A DNA stretch of 64,000 nucleotides. Origin: Candidatus Tisiphia endosymbiont of Sialis lutaria. Its GTDB lineage: Bacteria; Pseudomonadota; Alphaproteobacteria; Rickettsiales; Rickettsiaceae. The notes below the pieces were generated by a model. That model worked only from the letters and a program-made list of their open reading frames with translations, was not told the origin of the DNA and made no database searches. Positions 8,223-17,417 of the stretch are shown in pieces. The DNA lies in the NCBI RefSeq assembly GCF_964026535.1, contig NZ_OZ032153.1, forward strand, positions 868,001-932,000, in the 5' to 3' direction. The position numbers and the translations under genes were made by a program. Every line of letters begins with the position of its first letter. Positions within the stretch are counted from its first letter, which is position 1.

Positions 8223-9135
8223 ATTGAAAATATTACTCCCGATATTTTATAACGCTGTTTAATCAGGCTTTTATCCGAAAAATACCCTATTTGTGTTGTT
8301 ATACTATTTTTCTTTAGATTACCAAACTTAATCTTTTTTGCAATTGAAAATTGCTTATATAAAGTTTTATTATAAATATTACCATAATTTCTTCTATTAT
8401 AATATTTGGTAAAGCTCACTAACATAATGCCATTTTGAAATTCAACTCCCTTAGACATGGAAAAACTATAATGGCTTCTTTTGCCATATGGATTATTTAG
8501 GTTCTGCCCAAAACTCAAAATACCTTGAGCAAATACTGAAGTTTCACCTAAAATTGTCCGCATTTTTTTGGATATTGCTGATAACAATAATAATTCATAA
8601 GAAAATTGCTGCTCACACCATCTTGAGTTATGTATATTCTTGGCTGAACTGAGACTACCCGATGAATATTTTGAAAAAGCTTAATTTTATAAAATATACC
8701 AATTTCTTTATTTTTAGATAGGTAGTTCATATCATTACTTCCCTGAAATTTATTTTCTTTATAAAGCAATTGAATAGCTAAATTTTGGTTATTATTAATG
8801 CCATATTCGATAGTAAAAATTCTCATTAATTGATCTTGGTATGAAGATATTTCTCTTGAGCTACGTTCTAAAGATTGAATTTGGCAAAATAACTTATTAT
8901 ACAGAGCTGATGAATTGTTAACCAACTTGATACGTTCTCTTAAATGGGCTAGTTTACGCTGAATTTGTAAAAAGAGATCGGCTCTTATTTGCTTAATATT
9001 TTCAGAATTTTTATCGATAGTAGCAGTAGTAGCCATATATCTATACCTACCTGAGTCGATTAACCAAGCTGATCCATAAACCTTATTTGCTATAGAAATT
9101 ATAAATAATAATATAAAAATGATTGTTATTTTCAC
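8207..9135 (-). pseudogene. Exported envelope protein split by a frameshift at an A tract
   Basis: Two overlapping frames, 9135-8548 (195 residues) and 8587-8207, read as one protein of about 305 residues if one base is added to the run of seven A at about 8562-8568. The first part starts with a signal peptide (MKITIIFILLFIISIANKVY, cleavage near GSA), then a helical region, then alternating strands (VVSVQPRIYIT, NFLMNYYCYQQY). The second continues with strands (HYSFSMSKGVEFQNGIMLVSF, ISGVIFSIWMDI) like an outer-membrane barrel. Its end overlaps the glycosyltransferase start by 16 bp. It may help export the polysaccharide; this is inference. Slippage on the A tract might still yield some full product. 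Confidence 0.7.
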
Positions 9136-9498
9136 TTAAACAGCAACTAATAGTTTAAATTACTAAAATACAACTTATTATAAATTTAGTAAAATTAAAT
9201 TTAAGTTAATAAACAGATATATTAGTAGATTTTTAACTAATTAAGTATATATCTAAGAAAAATTAATTTTATAGCATTTTAGTAATATACTTTTTCTACC
9301 ATTGTGATATGATAAATCAACAAAATTATCGATTTATCAAAATTTTACAACTAATTGGAAATTCAATAATCTTTACAACAGATTTAATTTAAATTAATAT
9401 AATCAAGGATTTAACGTTAATTTAATTGAAGCTTGTATATAATTTTTTTATAGTTTAATCTCTAAGTTATATAAATAATATTTAATAAAAGGTATAAA
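9136..9498. other. AT-rich divergent intergenic region, no gene seen
   Basis: This is 363 bp of very AT-rich sequence between two divergent genes. I see no RNA gene, no named repeat family and no convincing ORF. It must hold both promoters, but many AT-rich candidates make a choice unsafe. Confidence 0.5.
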
Positions 9499-9777
9499 AT
9501 GCTAGAAAACAGTTCAGAACAAGATAATTCAGATCAAGAAGATATATGGCGTAATGAATTAGGGGAAACATATGAGGAGCAAGAGGCTCGTTTAGATCGT
9601 GAAGAATCTATTAGAAAACGCAATGCTATTATATTTGTTTTTATTCCGATGTTAATTGGATTCCTAACATTTACTTATTTTTTCCTTAATTCCATAGAAG
9701 AAAAGAGCAAGTTGGCGAAACAACAACAATCAACTACCATCGATAGTAGTCAAGATACAAAGAAAGAAAATAATTAA
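9499..9777 (+). CDS. Small single-pass membrane protein, unknown function
   Basis: The protein has 92 residues. The first 45 are strongly acidic (SSEQDNSDQEDIWRNELGE, YEEQEARLDREE), then a basic RKR stop, one membrane helix (AIIFVFIPMLIGFLTFTYFF, about 43-64) and a polar tail. The positive-inside rule would place the acidic end in the cytoplasm. A ribosome binding site (AAAGG) precedes the ATG. I recognise no family. Confidence 0.6.
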   Translation: MLENSSEQDNSDQEDIWRNELGETYEEQEARLDREESIRKRNAIIFVFIPMLIGFLTFTYFFLNSIEEKSKLAKQQQSTTIDSSQDTKKENN

Positions 9778-10216
9778 ATTATATTTAAAATCGGGAATAG
9801 TAATTATATTTAATTACATTCCCCTTTTTTCTTCGATTTATCAATTTATGTGCTATTTATACAACTCTGTGATAAAAATTAGCAATTAAAAATTTTTTAT
9901 TTTATAGTCAATTCAGGGGAATTGGGTACAACTGTTGAAAGTTAGAAGGTAAAGCGGGTTTTAGATAGGTTTTCTGTCATTGCGAGACCACGTAGTGGTC
10001 GTGGCAATCCATCTTTGGTTACTTTTATGGATTGCTTCGTCGACCTAAGGTCTTTCTCGCAATGACGTTGACCACATACGATTTTTAAACTATCCGGTCT
10101 AAAACCGCTTCCTCTTCTAACTTTCAACAGTTGTGAGAATTGGGTAGCAGGAGCGATGGAGCGACGCCTATAAGTAATAGGCGAGTAACGATGTCACCAA
10201 CTTCTCACCAATTGAA
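9778..10216. repeat. TATAGTCAATTGA-family element interrupted by a 207-bp element
   Basis: From 9903 the left arm of the palindrome (TATAGTCAATTCAGG) begins. At 9928 it is broken by the 207-bp element. It resumes at about 10135 with the rest (GGAGCGATGGAGCGACGCC, the GCCTATAAGTAATAGGC hairpin, then CCAATTGAACTA). The outer element therefore existed first. The right end reaches the stop codon of the 10217-10732 gene. Bases 9778-9902 are AT-rich with nothing recognised. Confidence 0.88.
9928..10134. mobile_element. 207-bp palindromic miniature element, copy 1
   Basis: The ends are inverted (ACAACTGTTGAAAGTTAGAAG inward from each side, one or two mismatches allowed), with an inner GTCATTGCGAG palindrome. 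It is flanked by 11-bp direct repeats that match at 10 positions (GGGAATTGGGT at 9917-9927, GAGAATTGGGT at 10135-10145). It is nearly identical to the copy at 29128-29334. There is no coding capacity, so any movement would need a transposase from elsewhere. Confidence 0.85.
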
Positions 10217-10732
10217 CTACAGCAATTCTTTGTCTTTTGTCTTTTTCAAATTTTCTTCTTCTTTTTGCTTACCTTTAAATTTTGTTAAGAATTCATCTGT
10301 TATGTATATAAGAACCATACTAAAGCTAAGATGAGGAGCCTCTAATATTATAGTACAATCACTATCTGCAAATCTAATTTCTTTATCGCCTAACCTAGGG
10401 TTTTGGTTATAGGTAAGTTTGTATTTTTCTGAAAGCAACTGGTAAAACTCTGTGAATTTACTTTTATCTATTGTTAAGATTACTGCTTGAATAATATTAT
10501 CGTCATTACATATTATTAGTAGCTTAGTAAGTCCCTCTAATTTAACATCTCCAACATTGAGATAATAATTATATCCCTCCCAATGGTTATTTTCTTTTTT
10601 GGTGATATGATATAATTTTTCTACGTCTGAGATAGTTGCTTTATTTAATTCAAGACCTAAAGGAGACGGATTAGCATTAACATTTAAGTTGAAAATTAAA
10701 ATAAATAATATGTATAATATCCTAGTGATCAT
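10217..10732 (-). CDS. Exported protein of unknown function
   Basis: I place the start at the ATG at 10732 (171 residues): AAGG lies about 8 bases before it and the protein then begins with a clean signal peptide (MITRILYILFILIFNLNVNA, cleavage before NPS). An in-frame ATG at 10777 would add 15 polar residues that spoil this. The mature part is about 150 residues of mixed strand and helix, with KLEGLTKLLIICNDDNIIQA and a lysine/glutamate-rich tail. I recognise no family. The stop codon sits at the junction with the repeat-derived sequence downstream, so the tail may have been trimmed. Confidence 0.65.
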   Translation of the reverse strand: MITRILYILFILIFNLNVNANPSPLGLELNKATISDVEKLYHITKKENNHWEGYNYYLNVGDVKLEGLTKLLIICNDDNIIQAVILTIDKSKFTEFYQLLSEKYKLTYNQNPRLGDKEIRFADSDCTIILEAPHLSFSMVLIYITDEFLTKFKGKQKEEENLKKTKDKELL

Positions 10733-11126
10733 AAAAGTTACCTTAGTGTCTATTAATTTATAACCATGATAATACAAACCAATTAGATTTTCAACTAATT
10801 ATTTCATTTAATCAGCATAAAATATGCTAAAAACTAACTTTAAAAGTTGTTTTTTACCAAATTTTGGAATTTAATTGCCAATAGAGACTTATTAAACTAC
10901 TTGCTAATTACGGGATAAGAAGCTAATTTGATGTAAAATAGATACAATTTTTTGTAATTAGACTATAAAAATAATTATATTAAAAAATTCTGAATAAGTC
11001 TCAGTTGCAGTCAATTTAGTGTTTGATATAATCTATGCAACGAGATTAATAAATCTTGCTGGCATCTGGTATAATAAATACATTAATGTCTGATAATGTT
11101 AACAATCTATTTGGAGAGCTGATCAT
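10733..11126. other. AT-rich divergent region with the HU-gene promoter
   Basis: No gene or named repeat is seen. The part nearest the HU-like gene holds a promoter at 11005-11032. A second TATAAT at 11070-11075 lacks a matching -35. Confidence 0.5.
11005..11032 (+). promoter_or_regulatory. Probable promoter of the HU-like gene
   Basis: TTGCAG (11005-11010), a 16-bp spacer and a perfect TATAAT (11027-11032) lie 95 bp before the ATG. Spacing is acceptable and the -10 is consensus, but in DNA this AT-rich the match is only suggestive. Confidence 0.45.
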
Positions 11127-11402
11127 ATGAATAAAGGAGAATTAGTAGCATTAATGGCTGAAGCGGGTCATTCAAAAACTGATGCAGAAAAAGCCCTTAC
11201 TTGGGTTGTAGATAGTGTACTTAAAGCACTTAGTCGTGGTGAGGACGTTAATCTAGTGGGATTTGGTTCTTTTCACATACAAAGTAGAGCCGCACGTGAA
11301 GGTCGTAATCCAAAAACTGGCGAAAAAATGCATATTGCTGCTTATAAGCAACCAGTATTTAGAGCTGGTAAGAAAATGAAAGAAGCTTGTAATAATTCTT
11401 AA
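11127..11402 (+). CDS. HU/IHF-family DNA-binding protein
   Basis: The protein has 91 residues, standard for HU. It shows the helical dimer part MNKGELVALMAEAGHSKTDA, the VNLVGFGSFHIQSRAAREGR segment, and the DNA-intercalating arm RNPKTGEKMHIAA followed by QPVFRAGKKMKEA. It bends and compacts DNA and acts at replication and recombination sites. The arm sequence fits HU better than IHF alpha or beta. It stands alone with its own promoter. Confidence 0.93.
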   Translation: MNKGELVALMAEAGHSKTDAEKALTWVVDSVLKALSRGEDVNLVGFGSFHIQSRAAREGRNPKTGEKMHIAAYKQPVFRAGKKMKEACNNS

Positions 11403-11868
11403 GTTGTTTTTCTTAGAGCTAGTTCGATTATATAGTTCTGTCTATTAGCGAGGAGTACGTAAGCTAACGAAACAATCCTGTTTTGTGCCATCCCTTTAAG
11501 GGTTGTCTCTCTGCAAGGTTGTCATCCCTGCGAAAGCAGGGATATAGATTCCCGCTTACGCGGGAATGACAATTTACTTTTTATGTCACCCCTGCGTAAG
11601 CAGGGGTTTAGATTCCCGCCTACGCGGAAATGACAAATTTTGATTATCGAGTAATAGACAGCTTTTCTACTTTATTTTCTTAAACTGACGCCTATGCACT
11701 TACGTGGGAATGACAATTTATGGATGACAACTTACAATTGCCATTAAAGCAATTCCTTGCTAATAGACGTTAATTTACTGTGGTTAAACGATAGGGGTTG
11801 CTTGCAATAATTATGATTTTTGCAGGAAATAGTATATCTTATTGCAAAAAAATGATGAGTATAATAAA
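11403..11868. repeat. Repeat cluster between HU gene and hemerythrin gene
   Basis: Three or more GCGGGAATGACA / CCCCTGCGTAAGCAGGGG units lie at about 11520-11720. From about 11791 sequence like one end of the CTAGGAGGCTGCCTACAATAAC family begins (AGGGGTTGCTTGCAATAATTA), followed by ATGATTTTTGCAGGAA, which matches the palindrome at 45984 and leads into the hemerythrin gene. No gene is seen. Confidence 0.75.
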
Positions 11869-12579
11869 ATGATAGTAAGATATGATTTGTATAGAAGTGT
11901 ACATAAATTCATTCGTAAGGAGCTATACCAGTTTGGAGGGAAGCTAGGCACAACAGATTTTCGAAAAATATTAGCTATAACTAGTATTAAAGATTCTTTT
12001 GATAACATTGTATTTGATCTAAAAATGCATGCACAAAAAGAAGAAAAATATTTTACCCCACTATTTGAAAAAAAACAATCAATCGTGCATAAGCAAGTTG
12101 AGCAAGCACATTTCAGCCAACAAAATGAGTTGGTGGTCTTTCAGGGGCTTTTTGAAACTGCGATAAAAACCGTGGATGATGAAGAGCGAGTTGTGCAGGG
12201 TCGCCATATCTGCTCCTCATATGATGAGTTTCTGTCTGACAATCTTCTGCATTTTTATCAAGAAGAAAACATATTAATGCCTGAATTATGGAAGCTTTAT
12301 TCGGATAAAGAGCTGCAGCAGGTTACCATAGATAGTTATAAAGGTCTGCCTGAAGAGGTTTTATTAGATAGCTCGAGCTTCTTCCCGGTTTTAAATTTTT
12401 TTGAAAAACGCACTTATTTACAAGATATTAAAGAAGCTTGTTCACCTGAACTGTTTCTTGAAATTTGGAAGCGTTCATTAGTCTCAGAAGGCTGTTTCAC
12501 TACTGATGAAAAATCTGCTTTTGCCATTGAGTTTGATTTACCCTTAAGTTTATTCGCAGCCCAAAAGAACCAAATATAG
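11869..12579 (+). CDS. Hemerythrin-domain protein
   Basis: I choose the ATG at 11869 (236 residues); a TTG at 11842 would add nine residues lying in repeat sequence. The first 150 residues form a four-helix HHE-type hemerythrin fold: HKFIRKELYQ, MHAQKEEKYFTPLFE (HxxxE), QAHFSQQNE and LLHFYQEENILMPELW (HxxxE), which supply the histidines and acids of a di-iron site. Bacterial hemerythrins bind oxygen or respond to oxygen, NO or iron. The last 80 residues are helical and unassigned. The end of the gene and both flanks match a palindromic repeat at 45.98-46.09 kb that lacks the gene. Confidence 0.8.
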   Translation: MIVRYDLYRSVHKFIRKELYQFGGKLGTTDFRKILAITSIKDSFDNIVFDLKMHAQKEEKYFTPLFEKKQSIVHKQVEQAHFSQQNELVVFQGLFETAIKTVDDEERVVQGRHICSSYDEFLSDNLLHFYQEENILMPELWKLYSDKELQQVTIDSYKGLPEEVLLDSSSFFPVLNFFEKRTYLQDIKEACSPELFLEIWKRSLVSEGCFTTDEKSAFAIEFDLPLSLFAAQKNQI

Positions 12580-12632
12580 AATTACTATTGTCAGCAGTAT
12601 CCTCTAGGTTCTTATATATTAAAGAAGAATAT

Positions 12633-13613
12633 ATGGAAAAATTGTTAGAATGGGAACGCCGAAGTAAGTTTTTCGATCTTGAATTCGAAGAAATTAAAAA
12701 TTTATGTAAAAAGTTTTTAATTAGGGAAGATAAGTTTATTGTTACTAAAGCAAAACATGGGCTTGCGAATACAAATTATATTATTGAATTCGAGAATGGA
12801 GATAAATTTATATTACGCATTAATGTTCGAGATATAGAGTTAGGTAAAAAAGAATTTAAACTTTCACATTTACTCCATAATGAACCTTTAGTTCCAAAAT
12901 TTCTTAGTTTTAATCCTATAAATGAAACAACAAACTATTTTTGCAGTTTTATAGAATATCGTGAAGGTAATTTATTATCAGATTTTTTAACTGATCCTTC
13001 GTTTTTAGACTCAATACTAGTAATATATAGTAAACTTGGTGAATTTTTAGGGAATTTGAACTCCTATAAGTTTCAAGAAAGTGGTTTACTCACTGCAAAT
13101 TTATCAATCAACAAAATTACTACCAAACATAATGAATATAATGTATTTATAAATTATATTTTAGATAAAATAACTAAGCCCAGAGTGAAAGATAAGTTAG
13201 GTAAGCAACTTTCTGATAGTTTAAAAAATAAAATTATTTTATATGAGAAATTTTTTCCAAAGGAAGGTAATAATCAATTGGTGCATGGTGATTTTAAACC
13301 TTCTAATATTTTAGTTAAGAATGTCGATGGAACATTAATTTTATCAGGAATATTAGATTGGGAATTTGCTTATTCTGGTTCAGTATATGGTGATATTGCA
13401 ACTTTATTTAGGTTTAAACATTTATTCGATAAACAGCTAAAAGAGAGTTTTGCTTCTGGATACTCAAAAGTATCAAAGTCACTAGATTCAGATTGGGAAA
13501 AAAAAGCAAAATTAGTTGATTTAGTAAATTTATGCGATTTGTTAGATTCTGAAGATGAAAGACCTAACATGTATAATAACATAACAGGGTTAATCGCTGA
13601 TATAGTCAATTGA
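12633..13613 (+). CDS. Aminoglycoside/choline-kinase-like phosphotransferase
   Basis: The protein has 326 residues from the ATG at 12633, with AAGAAG just upstream. The upstream TTG at 12588 lies in repeat sequence. It has the APH fold: TKAKHGLANTNYIIEFENG in the N-lobe, KFILRIN with the ATP-binding lysine, then LVHGDFKPSNILV (catalytic loop, D and N) and LDWEFAYSGSVYGDIATLF (metal-binding D). The family phosphorylates small alcohols, sugars or aminoglycosides; the substrate cannot be read. The last residues (DIVN) and stop come from the left arm of the palindromic element at 13601, so the natural C-terminus has been replaced or trimmed. Confidence 0.8.
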   Translation: MEKLLEWERRSKFFDLEFEEIKNLCKKFLIREDKFIVTKAKHGLANTNYIIEFENGDKFILRINVRDIELGKKEFKLSHLLHNEPLVPKFLSFNPINETTNYFCSFIEYREGNLLSDFLTDPSFLDSILVIYSKLGEFLGNLNSYKFQESGLLTANLSINKITTKHNEYNVFINYILDKITKPRVKDKLGKQLSDSLKNKIILYEKFFPKEGNNQLVHGDFKPSNILVKNVDGTLILSGILDWEFAYSGSVYGDIATLFRFKHLFDKQLKESFASGYSKVSKSLDSDWEKKAKLVDLVNLCDLLDSEDERPNMYNNITGLIADIVN

Positions 13614-13692
13614 TGAGAAGTTGGGGACGTCGTCGCTCGCCTATTACTTATAGGCATCGCTCCTAGCCCCAAATTTTCCTGAACTAACTATA
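13601..13692 (+). repeat. TATAGTCAATTGA-family element at the 3' end of the kinase gene
   Basis: The left arm TATAGTCAATTGATGAGAAG supplies the TGA stop of the kinase gene. The inner hairpin GCCTATTACTTATAGGC and the right arm GAACTAACTATA follow. It is read here in the opposite orientation to the three copies inside proteins. Confidence 0.92.
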
Positions 13693-13745
13693 ATCCCTAC
13701 TTTGGGTAACTAAAAGATAAGCAATTGACAAGTGGAATAAATAGA

Positions 13746-14546
13746 ATGATCAAAGAATATCTTGAGGATAGATTTAAACAAGGTCGGCTTTATAATAGTT
13801 GGTTGATTGACGTTGATGATACGGCAAAAGCTTTAGAAAATTTACTAATATTTATAGAAAGCAGTTTGTTTGCAGATAAAATTCAATTAAAAAATCATCC
13901 AGATTATCGGTTAGTAGCAAGGGATAATTCTGGTTCCGCTAATGTCAAAGACATATCTGTTGACCAAATTAGGGATTTACAGCAATTTTTTTATAAAACA
14001 TCGTCAATATCTAAATATAGAGTAGCTGTTATCTATCAAGCCGATCTAATGAATCTTAATGCGGCAAATTCCTGCCTTAAACTTTTAGAAGATACCCCAA
14101 AGGATAGTTTTATTTTCTTAATTACCTCAAGAGCTGCTGGCATAATAAGCACTATAAGATCTAGATGTGCTAAAATTAATATAAAATCACAAAATCGCTT
14201 AGTGGGGAGTGAAATATATGTTAAATTCATTACATATATTGCTAATTGTTCAAACCCTGAAGTGAGGTTAAATATTATCGAAGAATTTACCAGTAAAAAC
14301 AAAGAATTATGGGGGGATTTTGCTTATAGCATGCTATATCTAGTTAATAGGATTACTAAGAAATCGCTCAATATCAATATTGAATTTAATGAATTAGAGA
14401 ATAAAATATTTAATCAATTACCTTCCAATTCACCTGATTGGTTGGTAACAAAATTTGCTAATGTTAAGCGAATAATAAATAATACTATAGATTATGACCT
14501 AGATTTAAGAGCTAGTACCATAGCATTAATAGAAGAACTAACTTAA
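13746..14546 (+). CDS. holB: DNA polymerase III delta' subunit (clamp-loader)
   Basis: The protein has 266 residues from the ATG at 13746; a TTG at 13725 is an alternative. It has the AAA+ clamp-loader fold: GRLYNSWLIDVDD, DQIRDLQQFFYKTSSIS, RVAVIYQADLMNLNAANS, CLKLLEDTPKDSFIFLITS and IRSRCAKI (SRC motif). The P-loop lysine motif is not seen, as in many delta' proteins that do not hydrolyse ATP. The protein is somewhat shorter than E. coli HolB, as is usual in rickettsiae. It helps load the sliding clamp. It lies 25 bp before a histidine phosphatase gene on the same strand. Confidence 0.88.
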   Translation: MIKEYLEDRFKQGRLYNSWLIDVDDTAKALENLLIFIESSLFADKIQLKNHPDYRLVARDNSGSANVKDISVDQIRDLQQFFYKTSSISKYRVAVIYQADLMNLNAANSCLKLLEDTPKDSFIFLITSRAAGIISTIRSRCAKINIKSQNRLVGSEIYVKFITYIANCSNPEVRLNIIEEFTSKNKELWGDFAYSMLYLVNRITKKSLNINIEFNELENKIFNQLPSNSPDWLVTKFANVKRIINNTIDYDLDLRASTIALIEELT

Positions 14547-14571
14547 ATTAAATATATCCTTAGTTATTTTT

Positions 14572-15099
14572 GTGACAATATTCTTTTTAATACGACATGG
14601 TGAAACAGATTGGTCTTTAAATGAAAAACATCAATTAAAAGGTGAATATAGGGACTTGCCATGTTTAACGCCAAATGGGATTAGACAAGCCAATGAGCTA
14701 TCTAAAAATCTGAGATTAGAAAATGCAGAACTAATTCTATCTTCTCCATATACTAGGGCGTTGCAAACCGCAGCAATTCTTTCAAAAAACATTAATTTAA
14801 ACATCACTGTAGAATTTGACTTAAGAGAATGGCAACCAGACTTAAGGTTAGAAATTAGCAATCAACTACAGCTAAAAAGTGCAATAGATGATTATAAAAG
14901 AAATGATGGTATATACCCAGAAGGTATTCTTAAAACGTGGGAATCAAAAAGTTCTATAAAAGATAGAACAGAAGGTGTTTTAACAAAATATCTAAACTAT
15001 AAGTATGTAATAGTAGTAACTCATGAGCAGGTAATAAAAACATGGGTAGATGCTTGTCAGATACTACATTGTTCTATTAATGAGTTAGAGATAACTTAA
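14572..15099 (+). CDS. Histidine phosphatase (phosphoglycerate-mutase superfamily)
   Basis: The protein has 175 residues with a GTG start. The catalytic RHG motif is in FLIRHGETDWS near residue 7; other active-site residues are in SSPYTRALQTA and VVTHEQVIKTW. Members remove phosphate from sugars, nucleotides, cobalamin precursors or proteins, and a substrate cannot be chosen. The length suits the short phosphatase branch, not true phosphoglycerate mutase. It probably shares a transcript with holB. Confidence 0.85.
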   Translation: MTIFFLIRHGETDWSLNEKHQLKGEYRDLPCLTPNGIRQANELSKNLRLENAELILSSPYTRALQTAAILSKNINLNITVEFDLREWQPDLRLEISNQLQLKSAIDDYKRNDGIYPEGILKTWESKSSIKDRTEGVLTKYLNYKYVIVVTHEQVIKTWVDACQILHCSINELEIT

Positions 15100-15486
15100 A
15101 AATATACTTAAATGATTTGCTAAAACGTCATTGCGAGGCTACATACTGGTCGTGGTAATCCTGTTTTGTGTCACCCCTGCGTAAGCAGGGGTCTTAGTAC
15201 TACAGTTGTAGTTTAGATGTGAGCATTCACGATTTTTTTGCTATTTTTTTGTGATGAATAAAAAAACCTGATCACCAAGCGTCATTGCGAGGAGACCGTA
15301 AGGTCAACGAAGCAATCCATTTCTAATCACTTTCCTGGATTGCTTCGTCGGTCTGGCAACCTCCTCGCAATGACATCTTATACTTTAACCTTTTTTCCGT
15401 GAACACTCCACATTAAATCTACAACTGTAGTATTAGATTCCCGCCTACGCGGGAATGACAAGGGGAAGCGGGAAGACAATTTACTT
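15100..15486. repeat. Nested palindromic repeats between phosphatase and nuoL
   Basis: The outermost layer is a GCGGGAATGACA / CCCCTGCGTAAGCAGGGG pair (about 15168-15190 and 15430-15460). Inside it is a pair of arms around GTGAGCATTCACG and CCGTGAACACTCCAC (about 15218-15410). Inside that is a complete GTCATTGCGAG palindrome (about 15281-15374). The elements look inserted into one another. The nuoL stop lies 25 bp beyond. Confidence 0.8.
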
Positions 15487-17403
15487 TCAAACCACCCTAA
15501 AAACTATAAAAAAAGTAATATAGGCAACTACAAATAAAACTATACACATAGTGTAATTAAATATATAACCTGTCTGCGATCTACTTACCAAAATCCCAAA
15601 GTAATTTACTGTTTTGGCAAAATTACTTGGACCAAATCTATCAATGACTCTTTGGTCGATCAAATTCAATAGCTTACTTAAGTTGGCAACTAATCTTACT
15701 ATCAGCAAGTCATACACTTCATCAAAATAATATTTATGTACCAACAATTTCCTCATAAATGTTATTTTCACTTTATCAATAATATTCTTATACAAATAAA
15801 TACCCAAAACAATACCCATTAATCCCACAACCATTGGCAATAATTTTATATAAATAGGTGGGTGATTTGCTAATCTTTGATAAATATGAATATTGAATAT
15901 ACTATCAAGGAAATAACCATTTGGTTTGTCAAGAGCAAGAATATAATGACCTATCATCCCCGCAACAAAACTACCTACCACTAAAAGATTAAGTGGCAGA
16001 TTCATAATATTGGGTGATTCATGAGCGTGATTAAATTGCTCTATAGTTAATCTAGTTTTGCCATGAAATACTAATAAGATAATTTTCATAGAATAAATAG
16101 CAGTCAAAATTGCCGCCACAATTCCAAGAATAAACACTGTAGTACCTATGACCCCACCGCTACTATATGCTAGCTCTAAAATAGCATCTTTTGAATAAAA
16201 TCCAGCTAAAGGATAAATACCGATCAGTGCCAGTGAGCCGATTAAGAAATTACAGTAAGTAACTGGCATTTTATCTTTCAAACCACCCATCTTAAAAATA
16301 TCTTGCTGATGACAAGCGTGAATAACACTACCAGCTGATAAAAATAATAAAGCTTTAAAAAATGCATGAGTCACTAAATGAAAAATACCAGCATTATAAG
16401 CTGATACACCGCAAGCAAGAAACATATAGCCAAGCTGGCTACAAGTGGAATAGGCAATAATTTTTTTTATATCATTCTGCACTATGGCAATAGTTGCCGC
16501 AAATATACAGGTAATACCGCCAATAATAGCAATAAAGCTCAATACCCCTACACTATATTCAAATAAATAAGAACACCTAGCTACTAAAAATACTCCAGCT
16601 GTTACCATAGTTGCAGCATGAATAAGTGCTGAGACTGGCGTTGGACCTTCCATAGCATCTGGTAGCCATATATGCAAGCCAATTTGAGCCGATTTGCCCA
16701 TACAGCCAAGGAATAATAGCAGGCAGACTATGTCAATTATCGATACTGTAAAACCCCATATACTCAATTGTATATTAGACAATAATTGGGCTTTATCAAA
16801 TACACTAGCAAAATCAACTACCCCAAAATAAACAATAATGGTAATAATCCCCACTATAAAGGCAAAATCCCCTATCCTATTGACGATAAAGGCTTTAATT
16901 GCTGCTTTATTTGCCGCTTCTTTTTGATACCAAAAACCAATTAATAAGTACGAACATAAACCAACACCTTCCCAACCAAAAAATAATTGGACAAAATTAT
17001 CGGCTGATACCAAAGCTAGCATAAAGAAGGTAAATAATGATAAAAATGATAGAAATTTAGGTAACCCTTCATCATCTGCCATATAGCCAAGAGAATAAAT
17101 ATGTACCACCGCTGAAATCCAAGTAACCACTATAAACATAATAGCGGTCAGCTGATCGACATAAATTGCCCAATCTATCTTCATCTCACCAATTACTAGC
17201 CATTTTGCTAAAATTAGATGAATAATGGCTTTGTTTATTGCCACATTATAAAATATAAAGCTAGCGAATATTGCCGCTAAACTTATTGCAATAGTGGCAA
17301 TGCAAGCTGCTTGCTTCTTGCTAAAACACTGACAAAACAAACCATTAATCATACCAGATATTAATGGTAACATTACCGTGAATATTGCTAATGCATTTAC
17401 CAT
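15487..17403 (-). CDS. nuoL: NADH-quinone oxidoreductase subunit L
   Basis: This 638-residue proton-pumping antiporter-like subunit of complex I has about 16 membrane helices. Family segments: [47 protein letters not shown] (key lysine/histidine region), [28 protein letters not shown] and [18 protein letters not shown]. Its long lateral helix and C-terminal transmembrane anchor are present. It follows nuoK by 14 bp in a nuoI-J-K-L run. The end lies beside a repeat cluster but the protein looks complete. Confidence 0.97.
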   Translation of the reverse strand: MVNALAIFTVMLPLISGMINGLFCQCFSKKQAACIATIAISLAAIFASFIFYNVAINKAIIHLILAKWLVIGEMKIDWAIYVDQLTAIMFIVVTWISAVVHIYSLGYMADDEGLPKFLSFLSLFTFFMLALVSADNFVQLFFGWEGVGLCSYLLIGFWYQKEAANKAAIKAFIVNRIGDFAFIVGIITIIVYFGVVDFASVFDKAQLLSNIQLSIWGFTVSIIDIVCLLLFLGCMGKSAQIGLHIWLPDAMEGPTPVSALIHAATMVTAGVFLVARCSYLFEYSVGVLSFIAIIGGITCIFAATIAIVQNDIKKIIAYSTCSQLGYMFLACGVSAYNAGIFHLVTHAFFKALLFLSAGSVIHACHQQDIFKMGGLKDKMPVTYCNFLIGSLALIGIYPLAGFYSKDAILELAYSSGGVIGTTVFILGIVAAILTAIYSMKIILLVFHGKTRLTIEQFNHAHESPNIMNLPLNLLVVGSFVAGMIGHYILALDKPNGYFLDSIFNIHIYQRLANHPPIYIKLLPMVVGLMGIVLGIYLYKNIIDKVKITFMRKLLVHKYYFDEVYDLLIVRLVANLSKLLNLIDQRVIDRFGPSNFAKTVNYFGILVSRSQTGYIFNYTMCIVLFVVAYITFFIVFRVV

Positions 17404-17417
17404 ACCAATTCCTAAAA

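Noticed and set aside
9942-10127. 61-codon minus ORF (MKVRRGSGFRPDSL), again at 29142-29327
   Set aside because: It lies wholly in the 207-bp element. It is open in both copies because they are nearly identical, and there is no start signal.
10733-11126. CtrA boxes (TTAA-N7-TTAA) in AT-rich leaders
   Set aside because: Such words are expected by chance in DNA this AT-rich, so none can be claimed.
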